A stretch of 40,596 nt of DNA from JALGVA01 sp964617715 (lineage in GTDB: Bacteria; Armatimonadota; Zipacnadia; Zipacnadales; UBA5352), in NCBI GenBank assembly GCA_964617715.1, contig CAZTZN010000017.1, forward strand, positions 1 through 40,596, in the 5' to 3' direction. Below the pieces are notes generated by a model, which saw nothing but the letters and a program-made list of their open reading frames with translations, made no database searches and had not been told where the DNA came from. The position numbers and the translations under genes were made by a program. Positions 23,372 through 32,942 of the stretch are shown piece after piece (the stretch's first letter is position 1; each line of letters opens with the position of its first letter).

Positions 23372-25678
23372 CTACCCTTCCCCCACCAGCCGCCGCGCCA
23401 GCAGCAGCGCCCCCTCCTTGTCGAGCGGCTCATTGAAGTCGCCACAGTTGGGCGCCTGCACGCACGCCGGGCAGCCATCCTCACAGTCACAATTCGCGAT
23501 CTGCTCGGCCACCGCCCTCAGCAGGTCATCGAGGCGGTCATAGGCCGCCTCGGCGATCCCCACGCCACCGTTGTAGCCGTCGTAGACCGAGACCACCGGG
23601 CCCTGCAGGTCGTCGTGGTCGGATTCCGACACGCCCCCGACGTCGCGCGCGTCGCAGAACGCGAAGATCGGCAGCAGGGCGATCATGGCGTGCTCGAGGG
23701 CGTGCAGGCTGCCCATCAGATCGCGCCCGGCCTCGAGCAGCGCCCGTACATCCGCCTCCCCCGGAGCGAGGGCAATACCCACGGTCTCGATGGTCGTGGT
23801 CGGCAGCTCCAGCTCCTCGGCGCCGAGAGCCTGCTCGGTCACCTGGCGGATCTTGCGGAAGCCGATGACCGCCGAGGTAATCTCCAGCTCGCCCAGCAGC
23901 GCCCGTGCGCCCGTCGTCAACTCCCGCTCCTGCCGCCAGCCCAACACTCGCATCCGCGACGCGGTCATCGGCAGGGTGTAGTAGTCCACCTTCTTCCGCC
24001 TCACCCACGCGGTCCGGTCCTCCACGTCCAGCTCCTCCACCACGTAGCTCGCGCCCGCGTGCAGGTAGACCGCGCCCGGATGCACGATGCGGAAGGCCGA
24101 GCCGGCGTCCACGGTCCCCAGCAGCTCTCCCTCACCCCGGCCCCGCAGGCGGATGCTCCACGGCGGGCCGCCGCTCGAGCGTAGCGAGATCTGCGCCGCC
24201 GGGTAGAGGTCGGGGTCCACCCAGTACCACTTGGTGCGCCTGGCGATGAAGGGCAGGTCGGAGTCCTCCCGGTTGTTCGGGTCGGCGAGGATCTCGAGAA
24301 TCGCCTCCATCTGGTCACCGAAGAGCGCGCGGTCGGCGTCCTCGATGGGACGCTCATAGGCCGCGCACAGCAGGTGGCCGGCGAGGATGTAGCGGTTGGC
24401 CGGGTCGATCAGGGCGCGCTCACTGTGCGCCTCCAGCAGGTACTCGGGGTGGTCGAGCAGGTAGCGGTGCACGCCGCCGGGCAGCGCGACCAGCGCCGCC
24501 AGCGAATCCTGCATCCCCCGGCCCGACCGCCCGATCTGCTGCCAGGTGGAGGAGATGGTGCCGGGGTAGCCGTTGAGGATGGCGGCGTCGAGCCCCCCGA
24601 TGTCCACGCCCACCTCCAGCGCGGTGGTCGAGACCACGCCCAGCAGTTCGCCCTCGAAGAGTCGGCGTTCGATCTCGCGCCGCTCCTCGGGCAGGTAGCC
24701 GCCCCGGTAGGACATGATGCGCTCGGCCAGGTCCTCGAACTCCTCGAGGCCCTCGCGGGCGTAGCGCAGGATCAGCTCGGCGACCGAGCGCGCCAGCACG
24801 AAGACGATGGTGCGGATGTGCGCCTTGACCAGCTCGACCATCAGCTCCGCCGCCTCGAGGTTGGCCGAACGCCGGCGCAGAGGCTGGCCCTCGATCGCCG
24901 GCGGTTCCCACAGCATCAGGAAGCGCCGGCCCCGCGGGGCGCCGTCGTCATCAATAACCGTGGCCTGCAGGCCGGTGAGCTTCTCGAACAGCTCGCCCGG
25001 GTTGCCGATGGTGGCCGAGCAGGCGATGAACTGCGGGTTGGAGCCGTAGCCCGCGCAGATGCGCCGCAGCCGCCGCAGCACGTTGGCCGTGTGTGAGCCG
25101 AACACCCCGCGGTAGGTGTGCACTTCGTCGAGCACCACGAACTCGAGGTTGCGGAAGAAATCGCCCCAGGTGTGATGATAGGGCAGGATGCCGATGTGCA
25201 GCATGTCGGGGTTGGTCAGCACCACCTGGGCCTCGCGCTTGATGCGCCGCCGATCGCGTCCGGGGGTGTCGCCGTCGTAGGTGGCGGCGCGGAAGGCCGT
25301 CCCCGCGCCGAAGTCGGCGAGTTTACGGAGCTGATCCTGGGCGAGCGCCCTGGTGGGGTACATCAGCAGCGCCCGGCGCGTGGGACGCTCGTAGAGGCGC
25401 TGCGCGAGCGGGATGACATAGGTGAGCGTCTTGCCCGAGGCCGTGCCGGTGACGGTCACGACATGCTCGCCGCGCAGCACCGCTTCGACCGCGCGCGCCT
25501 GGTGGACGTACAGCCGCTCGATGCCCAGGTCGGCGAGGATGCGCCGGACGGTCTCGTGCAGCTCCACCTGCAGGTCGGCGTGGCGCGCCTCGCGGGCCGG
25601 CAGTTCGGCCAGCCAGCGAATCTGCCCGCGATAGTCCGGGTCCTGCCGGATGTCCTCGATGAAGCGGCCGAGGTCCAT
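23372..25678 (-). CDS. DEAD/DEAH-box helicase of the MrfA/YprA type with C-terminal DUF1998 Cys cluster
   Basis: The 768-aa protein is a superfamily-2 helicase. Motif I is GTASGKT (78-84), motif Ia MYPTRALAQDQ, motif II LDEVH, motif III CSATIGNP, followed by a second RecA domain (FVLARSVAELILRYAREG, then STTALEVGVDIGGLDAAILN and QIGRSGRG). The C-terminal DUF1998 region ends with a Cys cluster (C732, C736, C739, C745), as in Bacillus MrfA, a 3'-5' DNA helicase for repair of mitomycin-type damage. The ATG at 25678 (MDLGRFIEDI) is chosen because homology begins there; the upstream extension overlaps tatC. It lies 52 nt downstream of tatC. Confidence 0.9.
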   Translation of the reverse strand: MDLGRFIEDIRQDPDYRGQIRWLAELPAREARHADLQVELHETVRRILADLGIERLYVHQARAVEAVLRGEHVVTVTGTASGKTLTYVIPLAQRLYERPTRRALLMYPTRALAQDQLRKLADFGAGTAFRAATYDGDTPGRDRRRIKREAQVVLTNPDMLHIGILPYHHTWGDFFRNLEFVVLDEVHTYRGVFGSHTANVLRRLRRICAGYGSNPQFIACSATIGNPGELFEKLTGLQATVIDDDGAPRGRRFLMLWEPPAIEGQPLRRRSANLEAAELMVELVKAHIRTIVFVLARSVAELILRYAREGLEEFEDLAERIMSYRGGYLPEERREIERRLFEGELLGVVSTTALEVGVDIGGLDAAILNGYPGTISSTWQQIGRSGRGMQDSLAALVALPGGVHRYLLDHPEYLLEAHSERALIDPANRYILAGHLLCAAYERPIEDADRALFGDQMEAILEILADPNNREDSDLPFIARRTKWYWVDPDLYPAAQISLRSSGGPPWSIRLRGRGEGELLGTVDAGSAFRIVHPGAVYLHAGASYVVEELDVEDRTAWVRRKKVDYYTLPMTASRMRVLGWRQERELTTGARALLGELEITSAVIGFRKIRQVTEQALGAEELELPTTTIETVGIALAPGEADVRALLEAGRDLMGSLHALEHAMIALLPIFAFCDARDVGGVSESDHDDLQGPVVSVYDGYNGGVGIAEAAYDRLDDLLRAVAEQIANCDCEDGCPACVQAPNCGDFNEPLDKEGALLLARRLVGEG

Positions 25679-25730
25679 GAGCGTGTCACCTGGCCACCGG
25701 CAGCCGGGCCCGGGGCCTGTCGTCATCCCG

Positions 25731-26513
25731 TCATTCCGGCTCACGCAGGCCCTGCGGCCGGCGGCGCTTCTCCACCAGCCCCGCCAGGAAGACACTCAGC
25801 AGGTAGAGCGCGACCATGGGCGCGGCGAGGAAGGACATGGTCGCGGGGTCGGTGGTGGGGGTGGCGATGGCCGCGAAGACAAGGATGACCACCACGGCGT
25901 GCCGCCACCAGCTCAGCAACTGCGCCCGCGTGACCAGCCCGATGATCGACAGGAACGTGAGCACCAGCGGCAACTCAAAGGAAATGCCGAACACCAGCAG
26001 CAGGCGCATCAGAAAGTAGAGATAGGGCTTCAGCGTCAACTCGACCTGTACGCCCAGCTCCTCGTTGAAGCGGAAGAAGAACGCGAACGCCCTGGGCGCG
26101 ATCCAGTAGCAGAAGACCACGCCGCCCAGGAACAGGATGCTGGCCAGCGGCACCACGGCGTAAACGTAACGCCGCTCGTGCGGCTCAAGCGCGGGTCGCA
26201 CGAACAGCCACAGCTCCATCACGATCAGCGGCGAGGCGGCGATCAGGCCACCGACCAGCGAGATCTGCATCATCAGGATGATGCCACCGGCGGCCTCGAA
26301 GATGCGGAAGCTGAAGTCTTCGATGCCCGCCATCTGTGCCGCGGCTTCGGCGGGGTAGCGCAGTACGGCGAGCAGTTGTTCGCGGAAGATCCACGCCGCG
26401 GCGGCGGCGATGACCACGTACACGACCATCCGCACGAGGTGCCAGCGCAGCGCCTCGAGGTGCTCCCAGAACGTCATCTCGGCCCGACTGTCAGCGGGCA
26501 TATCGGCGGTCAC
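25731..26513 (-). CDS. tatC: Twin-arginine translocase subunit TatC
   Basis: TatC is the receptor for twin-arginine signal peptides in the inner membrane. The 260-aa protein shows the cytoplasmic N-terminus with the conserved MTFWEHLEALRWHL. Six hydrophobic spans follow, including RMVVYVVIAAAAAWIF, ISLVGGLIAASPLIVMELWL and LPLVLTFLSIIGLVT, then a final pair around ATPTTDPATMSFLAAPMVAL. The start is uncertain: GTG 26513 gives MTADMPADSRAEMTF, while ATG 26501 or the later ATG just before TFWEH are possible and none has a strong ribosome site. No tatA or tatB is adjacent. It is divergent from the large secreted hydrolase gene. Confidence 0.93.
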   Translation of the reverse strand: MTADMPADSRAEMTFWEHLEALRWHLVRMVVYVVIAAAAAWIFREQLLAVLRYPAEAAAQMAGIEDFSFRIFEAAGGIILMMQISLVGGLIAASPLIVMELWLFVRPALEPHERRYVYAVVPLASILFLGGVVFCYWIAPRAFAFFFRFNEELGVQVELTLKPYLYFLMRLLLVFGISFELPLVLTFLSIIGLVTRAQLLSWWRHAVVVILVFAAIATPTTDPATMSFLAAPMVALYLLSVFLAGLVEKRRRPQGLREPE

Positions 26514-26680
26514 AAGTGCGACAGCGGGCGGCCCGGAGGCCGCCGCGGATGATCATCACGTGCCGTTCGCGCGGGTACGTCTTCCTATTCGCCGGGCCCG
26601 CGGCGGCCACCTGTGTCGCGCCCGGTTGTGGTTGTTGCGCCCTTCATGGAGGGGAATCGCCCGCGCGCGCAAAAGTGGCC

Positions 26681-26696
26681 CATGCTCGCGAGCATG
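26681..26696. promoter_or_regulatory. Perfect 16-bp palindrome upstream of the secreted hydrolase gene
   Basis: CATGCTCGCGAGCATG is fully symmetric and ends 29 nt before the ATG at 26726. It lies in the 212-nt divergent gap with tatC. The size and position fit an operator for a dimeric repressor, but no regulator gene is next to it. A convincing promoter was not identified. Confidence 0.4.
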
Positions 26697-26725
26697 TCGG
26701 GGCATGCGGCCTCCGGGAGGTCACG

Positions 26726-29653
26726 ATGAAGCGGTTGATAACGGAATCACTTGTCATCCTGGCAACGGCCGGCGCGGCGATCTGCTTCGCGCAGCCCTAC
26801 TCCGCGCAGATTGAGACTACCGACCGCTCGTTCACCATCAGCGGCCCGCGACTGTCGGCGACTGTGCGGGACGGCATGATCGTGGCGCTGCGCAGCACCA
26901 TCACCGGCGAGGTGCACGCCGATGCGCAGACCGCCGACTACCCGATGCCTCGCGGCCTCGGACATCTGACCGGCGACCCCGAGGCGGCGGCCAAGCTGCA
27001 CACACCGTGGGGCACGCAGTCGATGGGCCAGGACACCGCGCTCGCAGGCGACTACCGCACCGTGCATCGCCCCTACGACGGCTCAGCCTGCGTCATCGAG
27101 CGCATTCGTGGCGGCGTGCGCGCCACCTGGACCGGCCTGACCAACGGCGAGCAGCAGTTCCCCGACGAGTCGCTCGGCGTCGAGTTCCGGGTCGAGCCCG
27201 ACACCGGCGCCCTCGCCTGGCGCGCGTGGGGCGTAAGCGATGCCGGCGGCGTCTACGGCGTGCAGATCCCCATCGCCAACCTCCACCGCGACCACCGCAT
27301 CTACGTGGACAGCTTCGGCGGCCTGTTCTACGACGCGGACAGGGACCCCGGACTGGTCACGCTCGGCGGCGGACCCTTCCTCGAAGCCCCGGTGGTGGCG
27401 ATGGAGGGGCGCGAGGACACCCTCGGGCTGTGGATCGAGGACGACCAGTTCCACCCGAACTTCCTCTACCTGAGCTTCAGTGGCAACAGCTTCGGCGTCG
27501 CCTTCGAGCACCTGAACCTGATGCCCTTTGAGGAGCTGACGCGGGTCGAGTCGGTCACCTGGCGGCTGGACGCCTTCCCGGGCGGCTGGGTCGATGCCAT
27601 GACGCCGTACAGGGAGTGGTACGCCCGCACCTTCGCGCAGGAGATGGCGATCCGCGATGCGGTCGAGTGGGCCGACCGAATCCGCATCGTCATTGATCAC
27701 TGCGCCAGGAATGTACCCACCTACGACCGGCTGTCGCGGACCTTCGATCCGGAGACGGTGCTGATCCACGAGTGGAACGCGCGCGCCCCCGAGTTCGACC
27801 GGGACCACCCGGACATGACCCCGCGCGCGGGCTACCCCGAGGCCGTGGCGCTGGCGGAGAGCTACGGCTTTCACACCATGGCCTACGTGAACACCTACTG
27901 TGTCAACTACAACTCTCCGGTATTCGTACGCGACCACATCGAGGACTTCGCGCTGCCGCGCACTACCCGCAGCTTCTGGCGCTACACGCAACCGCCGATT
28001 ACGTGGGACAGCCTCAAGGACGGCCGGCTCCTCTACCTCGATCCGCTCGCGCCGGGCTGGCGCGACTATCACACGAACTCAATGATCGAATGGAACCGCG
28101 TGACCGGCACCGACGCCAACTACGAGGACACCGCGGGCGCGTGCGGCGATTTCGGCAACGGCGTCATCGACGGCATCTTCGCCGCGCGCGGCTCGGTCGA
28201 GCAGTTCCGCGACCTGTTGCGCCGCAACCCCGATGTGCCCATGGCCTCGGAGTACGGCACCGACCCGATCGCCTTCGCGGTGCGCTGGCCGCTGCACTAT
28301 CAGCAGGTCTGGGGCGTGCCCGCCACCCGTGAGTTCTGGATGGCGCACATGCGCCCGGTCGGCGCGTACCTGTTCGGCCACCGCACCTGGGTCCCCAACG
28401 TCCGCGCCGAGGACAACTTCAGCCAGCACGTGGTCATGGCGTGCTCGGATGCGCTGGGGGGCATGGCGCAGATGCCCGCCTACGGCTCGACCCTCGACGC
28501 CGTCGGCGGGGCGCTGGTGCAGATGAAGCAGCGCGCCCTCCTGTTCTCAGCGCGCCAGCTCACCCCCGACCTGCCCCGCGAGCGCTGGGAGCCGGACCTC
28601 GCCTGCGTATACCGCGACGACGCCGGGCGCACCTACCACTACTACGCCAACGATCGGGTCCATCGCATGGTCGGGCCGGATGGACGGGCGTTGTATGAGC
28701 GCGTGACCGGCCTGAATCAGTTCGCCACCGACCTCAAGCTCCCCGGCTGGCCCGCGGTGGGCGAGGGGCAGATCCTCGGCCTCAACCCGCAGGTGCGCTA
28801 CGCGCTCGTGCCGGGCTCGCCCGATATCACTCAGGTGCGGGTGACCTCCCTGCCGCCGAGCGTGCTGGTGCGCCGATTCTACCAGACCGAGCGCTACACC
28901 GTGCTGAACCTCGAGCCGGTGGGCGAGGGCGGGCCGACCTCGGGCGAGCTGACGGTGGTCGCCGGTACGAAGATCGCAGCGGTCTTGCTCAACGATCAGG
29001 AGGCGGCGCCGCCGGTCTGGCCCGATCAGGCGACACGGTCGGAGCCGGCGAGCTACCGGGCGGACTTCCCCGCGAGCCTGCTGTTCGTGCATGGGCGCGT
29101 GGATCAGCCGGCCATCGGCGAGCGCTTCGCCGGGGGCATGGACGACGTGCGCTACATCCTCATGGAGAGCGGCCTGGCCCGCGGCGGGAAGTACGACCGG
29201 GACCTCACGCGCACCTGGGAGGTGCCGGGCGAGGATGAGCCCGTGTTGTTCCGCTACCTGGCGATCGGCTCGGACGCTGAGGTGACGATGGACTTCCTGG
29301 TGCGCGTGCCCGACGCGCAGAGCACGCTCGAGCTGTGCGTGCGCAACACCCAGGAGCGCTACGGCGACGGCGCGACCGTGCGGCTCTACCTGAACGGGCG
29401 CATGGTGCACGAGCTGGACCTGCGCCCCCGCCGCGAGGGCGACGACACCGTCTGGGACACGGCCTTCCATCGCTGGCGCGTGCCGGTGGGCGCGATGGCC
29501 GGACAGCCACTACTGGTGAGCATCGCCACCGACAACAACGGCTCGAACAACGCCGACAGCATCTGGTGGTCGATGCCGCGCTTCATCACCGACGCCGACC
29601 GGCAGGAGTCCTTCGTGGCGCTGACCGATGCGGGTGAGGTGCCGGAGGGGTAG
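26726..29653 (+). CDS. Very large secreted glycoside-hydrolase-like protein (DUF6259-like)
   Basis: The 975-aa product has a signal peptide (MKRLITESLVILATAGAAIC, then FAQ). An N-terminal beta-sandwich region (about 25-300, with YSAQIETTDRSFTISGP) precedes a TIM-barrel-like centre (VLIHEWNARAPEFD, then YGFHTMAYVNTYCVNYNS, YEDTAGACGDFGNGVIDG and MASEYGTDPIAF). Asp and Glu at strand ends (NYEDTAG, ASEYGTD) are candidate catalytic acids. A C-terminal beta domain (about 800-970, LELCVRNTQERYGDGATVRL) looks like a jelly-roll. This layout resembles DUF6259-type proteins of Lentisphaerota, Planctomycetota and Armatimonadota. The ATG has GGGAGG 5 nt upstream; the long upstream frame is non-coding. 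Probable role: extracellular breakdown of a plant or algal polysaccharide. The family name is from memory and moderately sure. Confidence 0.7.
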   Translation: MKRLITESLVILATAGAAICFAQPYSAQIETTDRSFTISGPRLSATVRDGMIVALRSTITGEVHADAQTADYPMPRGLGHLTGDPEAAAKLHTPWGTQSMGQDTALAGDYRTVHRPYDGSACVIERIRGGVRATWTGLTNGEQQFPDESLGVEFRVEPDTGALAWRAWGVSDAGGVYGVQIPIANLHRDHRIYVDSFGGLFYDADRDPGLVTLGGGPFLEAPVVAMEGREDTLGLWIEDDQFHPNFLYLSFSGNSFGVAFEHLNLMPFEELTRVESVTWRLDAFPGGWVDAMTPYREWYARTFAQEMAIRDAVEWADRIRIVIDHCARNVPTYDRLSRTFDPETVLIHEWNARAPEFDRDHPDMTPRAGYPEAVALAESYGFHTMAYVNTYCVNYNSPVFVRDHIEDFALPRTTRSFWRYTQPPITWDSLKDGRLLYLDPLAPGWRDYHTNSMIEWNRVTGTDANYEDTAGACGDFGNGVIDGIFAARGSVEQFRDLLRRNPDVPMASEYGTDPIAFAVRWPLHYQQVWGVPATREFWMAHMRPVGAYLFGHRTWVPNVRAEDNFSQHVVMACSDALGGMAQMPAYGSTLDAVGGALVQMKQRALLFSARQLTPDLPRERWEPDLACVYRDDAGRTYHYYANDRVHRMVGPDGRALYERVTGLNQFATDLKLPGWPAVGEGQILGLNPQVRYALVPGSPDITQVRVTSLPPSVLVRRFYQTERYTVLNLEPVGEGGPTSGELTVVAGTKIAAVLLNDQEAAPPVWPDQATRSEPASYRADFPASLLFVHGRVDQPAIGERFAGGMDDVRYILMESGLARGGKYDRDLTRTWEVPGEDEPVLFRYLAIGSDAEVTMDFLVRVPDAQSTLELCVRNTQERYGDGATVRLYLNGRMVHELDLRPRREGDDTVWDTAFHRWRVPVGAMAGQPLLVSIATDNNGSNNADSIWWSMPRFITDADRQESFVALTDAGEVPEG

Positions 29654-29670
29654 CGCGTCGAGCGCGGCGA

Positions 29671-30537
29671 TTACTCGCCCGGATATGCGTCCGCGATCCA
29701 CTCCGCGAGCGTCCCGTCGTAGACCGCGTGCGCGAGATGCTCATCGCCCCTCTGGCTGCCCCAGGAGTAGTAGACCACCACGTGGCCGTCGAACTCGCAC
29801 AAGTCGATATCCGAGTTGTTGATGTTCTCGCCGGTGGACGGGCGCAGGATGGGGTTCTGCGGGCTCTGCTGCCAGTGCAGCAGATCCGTCGAGCGCGTCA
29901 GCCAGGTCTCGAACCACCACGGCCCGGCGTGCTCGAGGTACCACACGAAGTAGCGCCCGTCGTGCCATCGGATCGTGGGGCAGGCGGCGTAGCGGTCGGT
30001 GCCGAGGATCGCCTCCTCAACCGGCAGCACCCGCCAGTTGAGCAGGTCCTCGGACACCGCGAACTTGATGGTGAACGACGGCCAGCGCGCGTCGTTGCTC
30101 TCCAGCGCCATCACGTAGCGCTCGCCATCGGCGCACACCGAGCAGTTGTAGAGCCGCTCGTCCACGCCCACAATCGCCACCGACTGCTCCCACGTGCGCA
30201 GGTCGCTGCTGCGGAAGACGTGGATGTTATCACCGGGCGTCGTCTTCACGCCGAGCGAGGCGTACACGAAGACTTCGTCGCCGCGCACGAACGGCGCCGC
30301 GAAGGTGAAGCCCTCGCCGAACTCACTCAGCACCTCGCACGCGGCGAACTCCTCGCGGTCGCGCACATCGCGCGTGCCATCTGCCAGCCGCCGCACACGC
30401 AGGTAGTGCTCCCCCGCGCGCGCGTTGTCGGGCGTGCGCGGGCGCACCGACTCGAGGATCAGCAGCTCGCCCCGATATACGAAGGGCGAGGTCTCGACCA
30501 GATGGTCCTGCAACGTCCCGAGCTTGGTCAGTGGCAT
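29671..30537 (-). CDS. GH43/GH32-like five-bladed beta-propeller protein
   Basis: The 288-aa protein repeats the blade pattern of the furanosidase superfamily: FTFAAPFVRGDEVFVYASLG, FRSSDLRTWEQS, FAVSEDLLNWRVLP, ACPTIRWHDGRYFVWYLEH, LTRSTDLLHWQQSP. Dates and amounts are reported as 'SSD-L-x-W' turns, as in GH43 and GH32 enzymes. Asp and Glu candidates include the D in NNSDIDLCEFDGH, but a full catalytic triad is not certain. There is no signal peptide, so an intracellular role on short oligosaccharides is likely. The ATG at 30537 has GGAG upstream; the longer frame reads into a repeat element. It converges on the large secreted hydrolase with a 17-nt gap. Confidence 0.65.
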   Translation of the reverse strand: MPLTKLGTLQDHLVETSPFVYRGELLILESVRPRTPDNARAGEHYLRVRRLADGTRDVRDREEFAACEVLSEFGEGFTFAAPFVRGDEVFVYASLGVKTTPGDNIHVFRSSDLRTWEQSVAIVGVDERLYNCSVCADGERYVMALESNDARWPSFTIKFAVSEDLLNWRVLPVEEAILGTDRYAACPTIRWHDGRYFVWYLEHAGPWWFETWLTRSTDLLHWQQSPQNPILRPSTGENINNSDIDLCEFDGHVVVYYSWGSQRGDEHLAHAVYDGTLAEWIADAYPGE

Positions 30538-30546
30538 GGTAGTCTC

Positions 30547-30691
30547 CAGTCGCCAGTCGTCAATCGCAAGCTGACGCGCGCACTTGCTCGTTCCCGGTCC
30601 CGGTGGAGCCACAGCTAAGCTGTGGCAGCCTCAGATGGTTGGCATTGGCGTAGCCTTCACCTTCTGACTTGTGACCGGCGACTGGCGACTG
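30547..30691. repeat. Nested inverted-repeat element
   Basis: CAGTCGCCAGTC (30547-30558) is perfectly inverted as GACTGGCGACTG (30680-30691), with a weaker extension inward. Almost exactly at the centre is a palindrome with 9-bp arms, GCCACAGCT-A-AGCTGTGGC (30608-30626). The whole could fold into one long cruciform or RNA hairpin. It fills most of the gap between the membrane-protein gene and the propeller gene. It looks like a small MITE-type or REP-type element. No transposase gene is present. Confidence 0.65.
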
Positions 30692-30696
30692 TCCCC

Positions 30697-32799
30697 TCAG
30701 AACCAGATTATCGGCAGATTATCAAAGATCGGCAGGCCGGTTGTTTTCGCCAGACCCATCACGATACCGGTGAAGAAGAAGTGGCCGATGACCACTCCCA
30801 GGAAGCCGGGCATCGCCCGTCGGTAGGCGCCGACGCCGCCGAGCTTGAGGACCAGCTCCTTGATGAGCCAGACGATGCCGAAGGGCGCCCAGAAGCGCTG
30901 GCCGTAGGTGAGCGCGACCAGGAAGCCGACCGGGTGGAAGGGGAAGCGCAACACGATGTTGCGCACGATCAGCCCGCCCAGTGTGAGCAACACGCCGGTG
31001 CCGAAGCCCCACCACGACGCGGGCTCGATGGGCATGGGTGCGGTGGCCAGCCCAATCGCCCAGGTGGCGTCCTGCTCGGCGTAGCGCACGCGCACCCCGC
31101 CCGCGCCGGTGCTCCCGCCGAGGATATTGGCGCCGTGATCGTAGTAGGTGCCCAGGTACATCCACCAGCCCAGGGCCAACCCGATCGGCACCGCCAGCGC
31201 CAGCATCGCGGTCATGTCGCGGAAGTCCAGCCCGCCACGCCGGGCCATATTGTAGCTCTCGAGCTGCGCCGCCAGGCCTGAGTGCGCGTAGCCGCGGTCG
31301 ATCCAGCGCACGTTGAAGAGCGCCGCGAACGGGCGGAAGTTGCCCTTGCCGCCGATGCTGGAGGCGCCGAACAGCCGCACGTAGGTCTCGGTCATGGCGC
31401 TGTGCGGGAAGATCCATGGGGTGGCCGCACCCGCGACCGCGCGCACGCGCGCGTGGCCGATGGTGCCGGCCATGAAGATGAAGATGGCGAAGAGGATGTA
31501 GTGCCCGGGCAGGCCGGTCCAGTACCAGAAGCCGCACATGAACAGGATGCCCAGCAGCGCGCCGCGCATCAGCCAGACGTGGCCCGCGGGCAGCTCGTCG
31601 CCATCGTGCCGCACGCCGAAGGCGCCGCGCAGCGCCTGCCAGATGGGGCGGCGCGCCACCCACAGGGCCGCCAGGAACACGCCTACGAAGGTGCCCGCCG
31701 CGGTGTCGCGGTAGGTCTCCCCGCGGATCTGCCCGCCACCGGCCGCAACCGCCACCTTGAACAGATTGTAGAGGATCCACGCCAGTGAGGTGGTGAGCAG
31801 CACGTCCTGGGGGGCGAAGAACGCCAGCCCGTAGGCCTCGGGCATGAGGAACACGTTGAAGCCGCCGCCCACCACGCTCCACGGATACTCGGTGAGCAGC
31901 CGACTCAGCGGATACTGGCGCCCCATCTGCGGGAACGCGAAGGTGGTGGCGGCGATCATCTCGTGGATGCCGTAGCTGGCGCCGACGATGAAGCCCACCC
32001 ACATGACCGGGTCGCGCAGGAAGGGGATGCCCGAGGCAAAGCTGCGCTGCTCGGTGATCCCCAGCGGGATCTCGACCAGCGGGTAGGGCAGGCGCTCGGA
32101 GAGCGTCCACTCGCGCTCGGCCATGGCGGCGATGCACTGCATGGTGGCGAACATCACCAGCAGGAACAGCGACCAGGTGAGCACCGGCGATACCCACGCG
32201 CCCCACGGCACCAGCCTGGTGCGCCAGACGGGGCCGTTGAGGAAGCCACGCAGGCCCGTGCCCGCGCCCGCGCCCGTGAGGGACTCATCCGAGCCCTCAT
32301 AGAGCTGACGCACGACCTCGACGTCGGTGACCTGCAGCGAGCCGTTGACGTACTCCGATGCCTCGGCGAAGTCATTGCTCGGGTCGGCGTAGTAGGTGAG
32401 CGTGGCCATCTCCGGCAGCAGCGTGCACATCACCCCGACCGAGAAGATGATGGTCGCGATGGTGATGAATGCGTAGGCGTACATCATCTGCCGCCCGGGC
32501 ATCGCGAAGCGACCAAACAGGCGCCCCAGCAGGCTGCCCTCGCCGGCGCGCCGCGCCAGGCCCCGAAAGACCACTGCGATGGCCGTGAGCAGCAGCAGCC
32601 AGCCCAGCGAGGTCATCGGCGGCACCGACTCGGTGATCTGGCAGGCGAAGGCCATCAGCTCGGCTTCCCGCGCCCAGATCACCGAGCCGAAGGCCAGGAT
32701 AAGCGCGACGATGATGGTGACGAAGCGCACACGCTGGCCCTTCGGCGCCGCCGCCTGTTCCTGTGTGCTCTGGTTCTGAACGGCGTCTGCTGTCGCCAT
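30697..32799 (-). CDS. Polytopic membrane protein, possibly transporter (DUF6785/DUF6784-like)
   Basis: The 700-aa protein has about 14 hydrophobic spans, starting with VTIIVALILAFGSVIWA and MTSLGWLLLLTAIAVVF after a polar N-terminus of 24 residues. Charged or Gly-rich loops recur (SERLPYPLVEIPLGI, then RGYAHSGLAAQLESYNM). The overall pattern resembles OPT-like transporters and the DUF6785/DUF6784 proteins of Planctomycetota and Armatimonadota; that assignment is from memory and not tested. The substrate is unknown. Location beside glycan-related hydrolases suggests uptake or export of a degradation product or a cofactor. The ATG at 32799 has GAGG upstream. The next gene in the same direction is the propeller protein after a 159-nt gap with a repeat element. 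Confidence 0.6.
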   Translation of the reverse strand: MATADAVQNQSTQEQAAAPKGQRVRFVTIIVALILAFGSVIWAREAELMAFACQITESVPPMTSLGWLLLLTAIAVVFRGLARRAGEGSLLGRLFGRFAMPGRQMMYAYAFITIATIIFSVGVMCTLLPEMATLTYYADPSNDFAEASEYVNGSLQVTDVEVVRQLYEGSDESLTGAGAGTGLRGFLNGPVWRTRLVPWGAWVSPVLTWSLFLLVMFATMQCIAAMAEREWTLSERLPYPLVEIPLGITEQRSFASGIPFLRDPVMWVGFIVGASYGIHEMIAATTFAFPQMGRQYPLSRLLTEYPWSVVGGGFNVFLMPEAYGLAFFAPQDVLLTTSLAWILYNLFKVAVAAGGGQIRGETYRDTAAGTFVGVFLAALWVARRPIWQALRGAFGVRHDGDELPAGHVWLMRGALLGILFMCGFWYWTGLPGHYILFAIFIFMAGTIGHARVRAVAGAATPWIFPHSAMTETYVRLFGASSIGGKGNFRPFAALFNVRWIDRGYAHSGLAAQLESYNMARRGGLDFRDMTAMLALAVPIGLALGWWMYLGTYYDHGANILGGSTGAGGVRVRYAEQDATWAIGLATAPMPIEPASWWGFGTGVLLTLGGLIVRNIVLRFPFHPVGFLVALTYGQRFWAPFGIVWLIKELVLKLGGVGAYRRAMPGFLGVVIGHFFFTGIVMGLAKTTGLPIFDNLPIIWF

Positions 32800-32942
32800 G
32801 GGCTACCTCGTTGTGTGCTGGACTGGCATTGTGTCCCGACGGCTCAGTCGCGGCGGCCTGCCGAACCTGTCGCCGCCGCGCGCCAACGGCGAAGCTGGCT
32901 CCGGATCGGACCTCTCCCCTGAGGGCGCTGCGCGCCCTCCTT

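Noticed and set aside
26516..26725. N-terminal extension of the large secreted hydrolase
   Set aside because: The upstream frame is merely free of stops. GGGAGG and a signal peptide fix the start at 26726.
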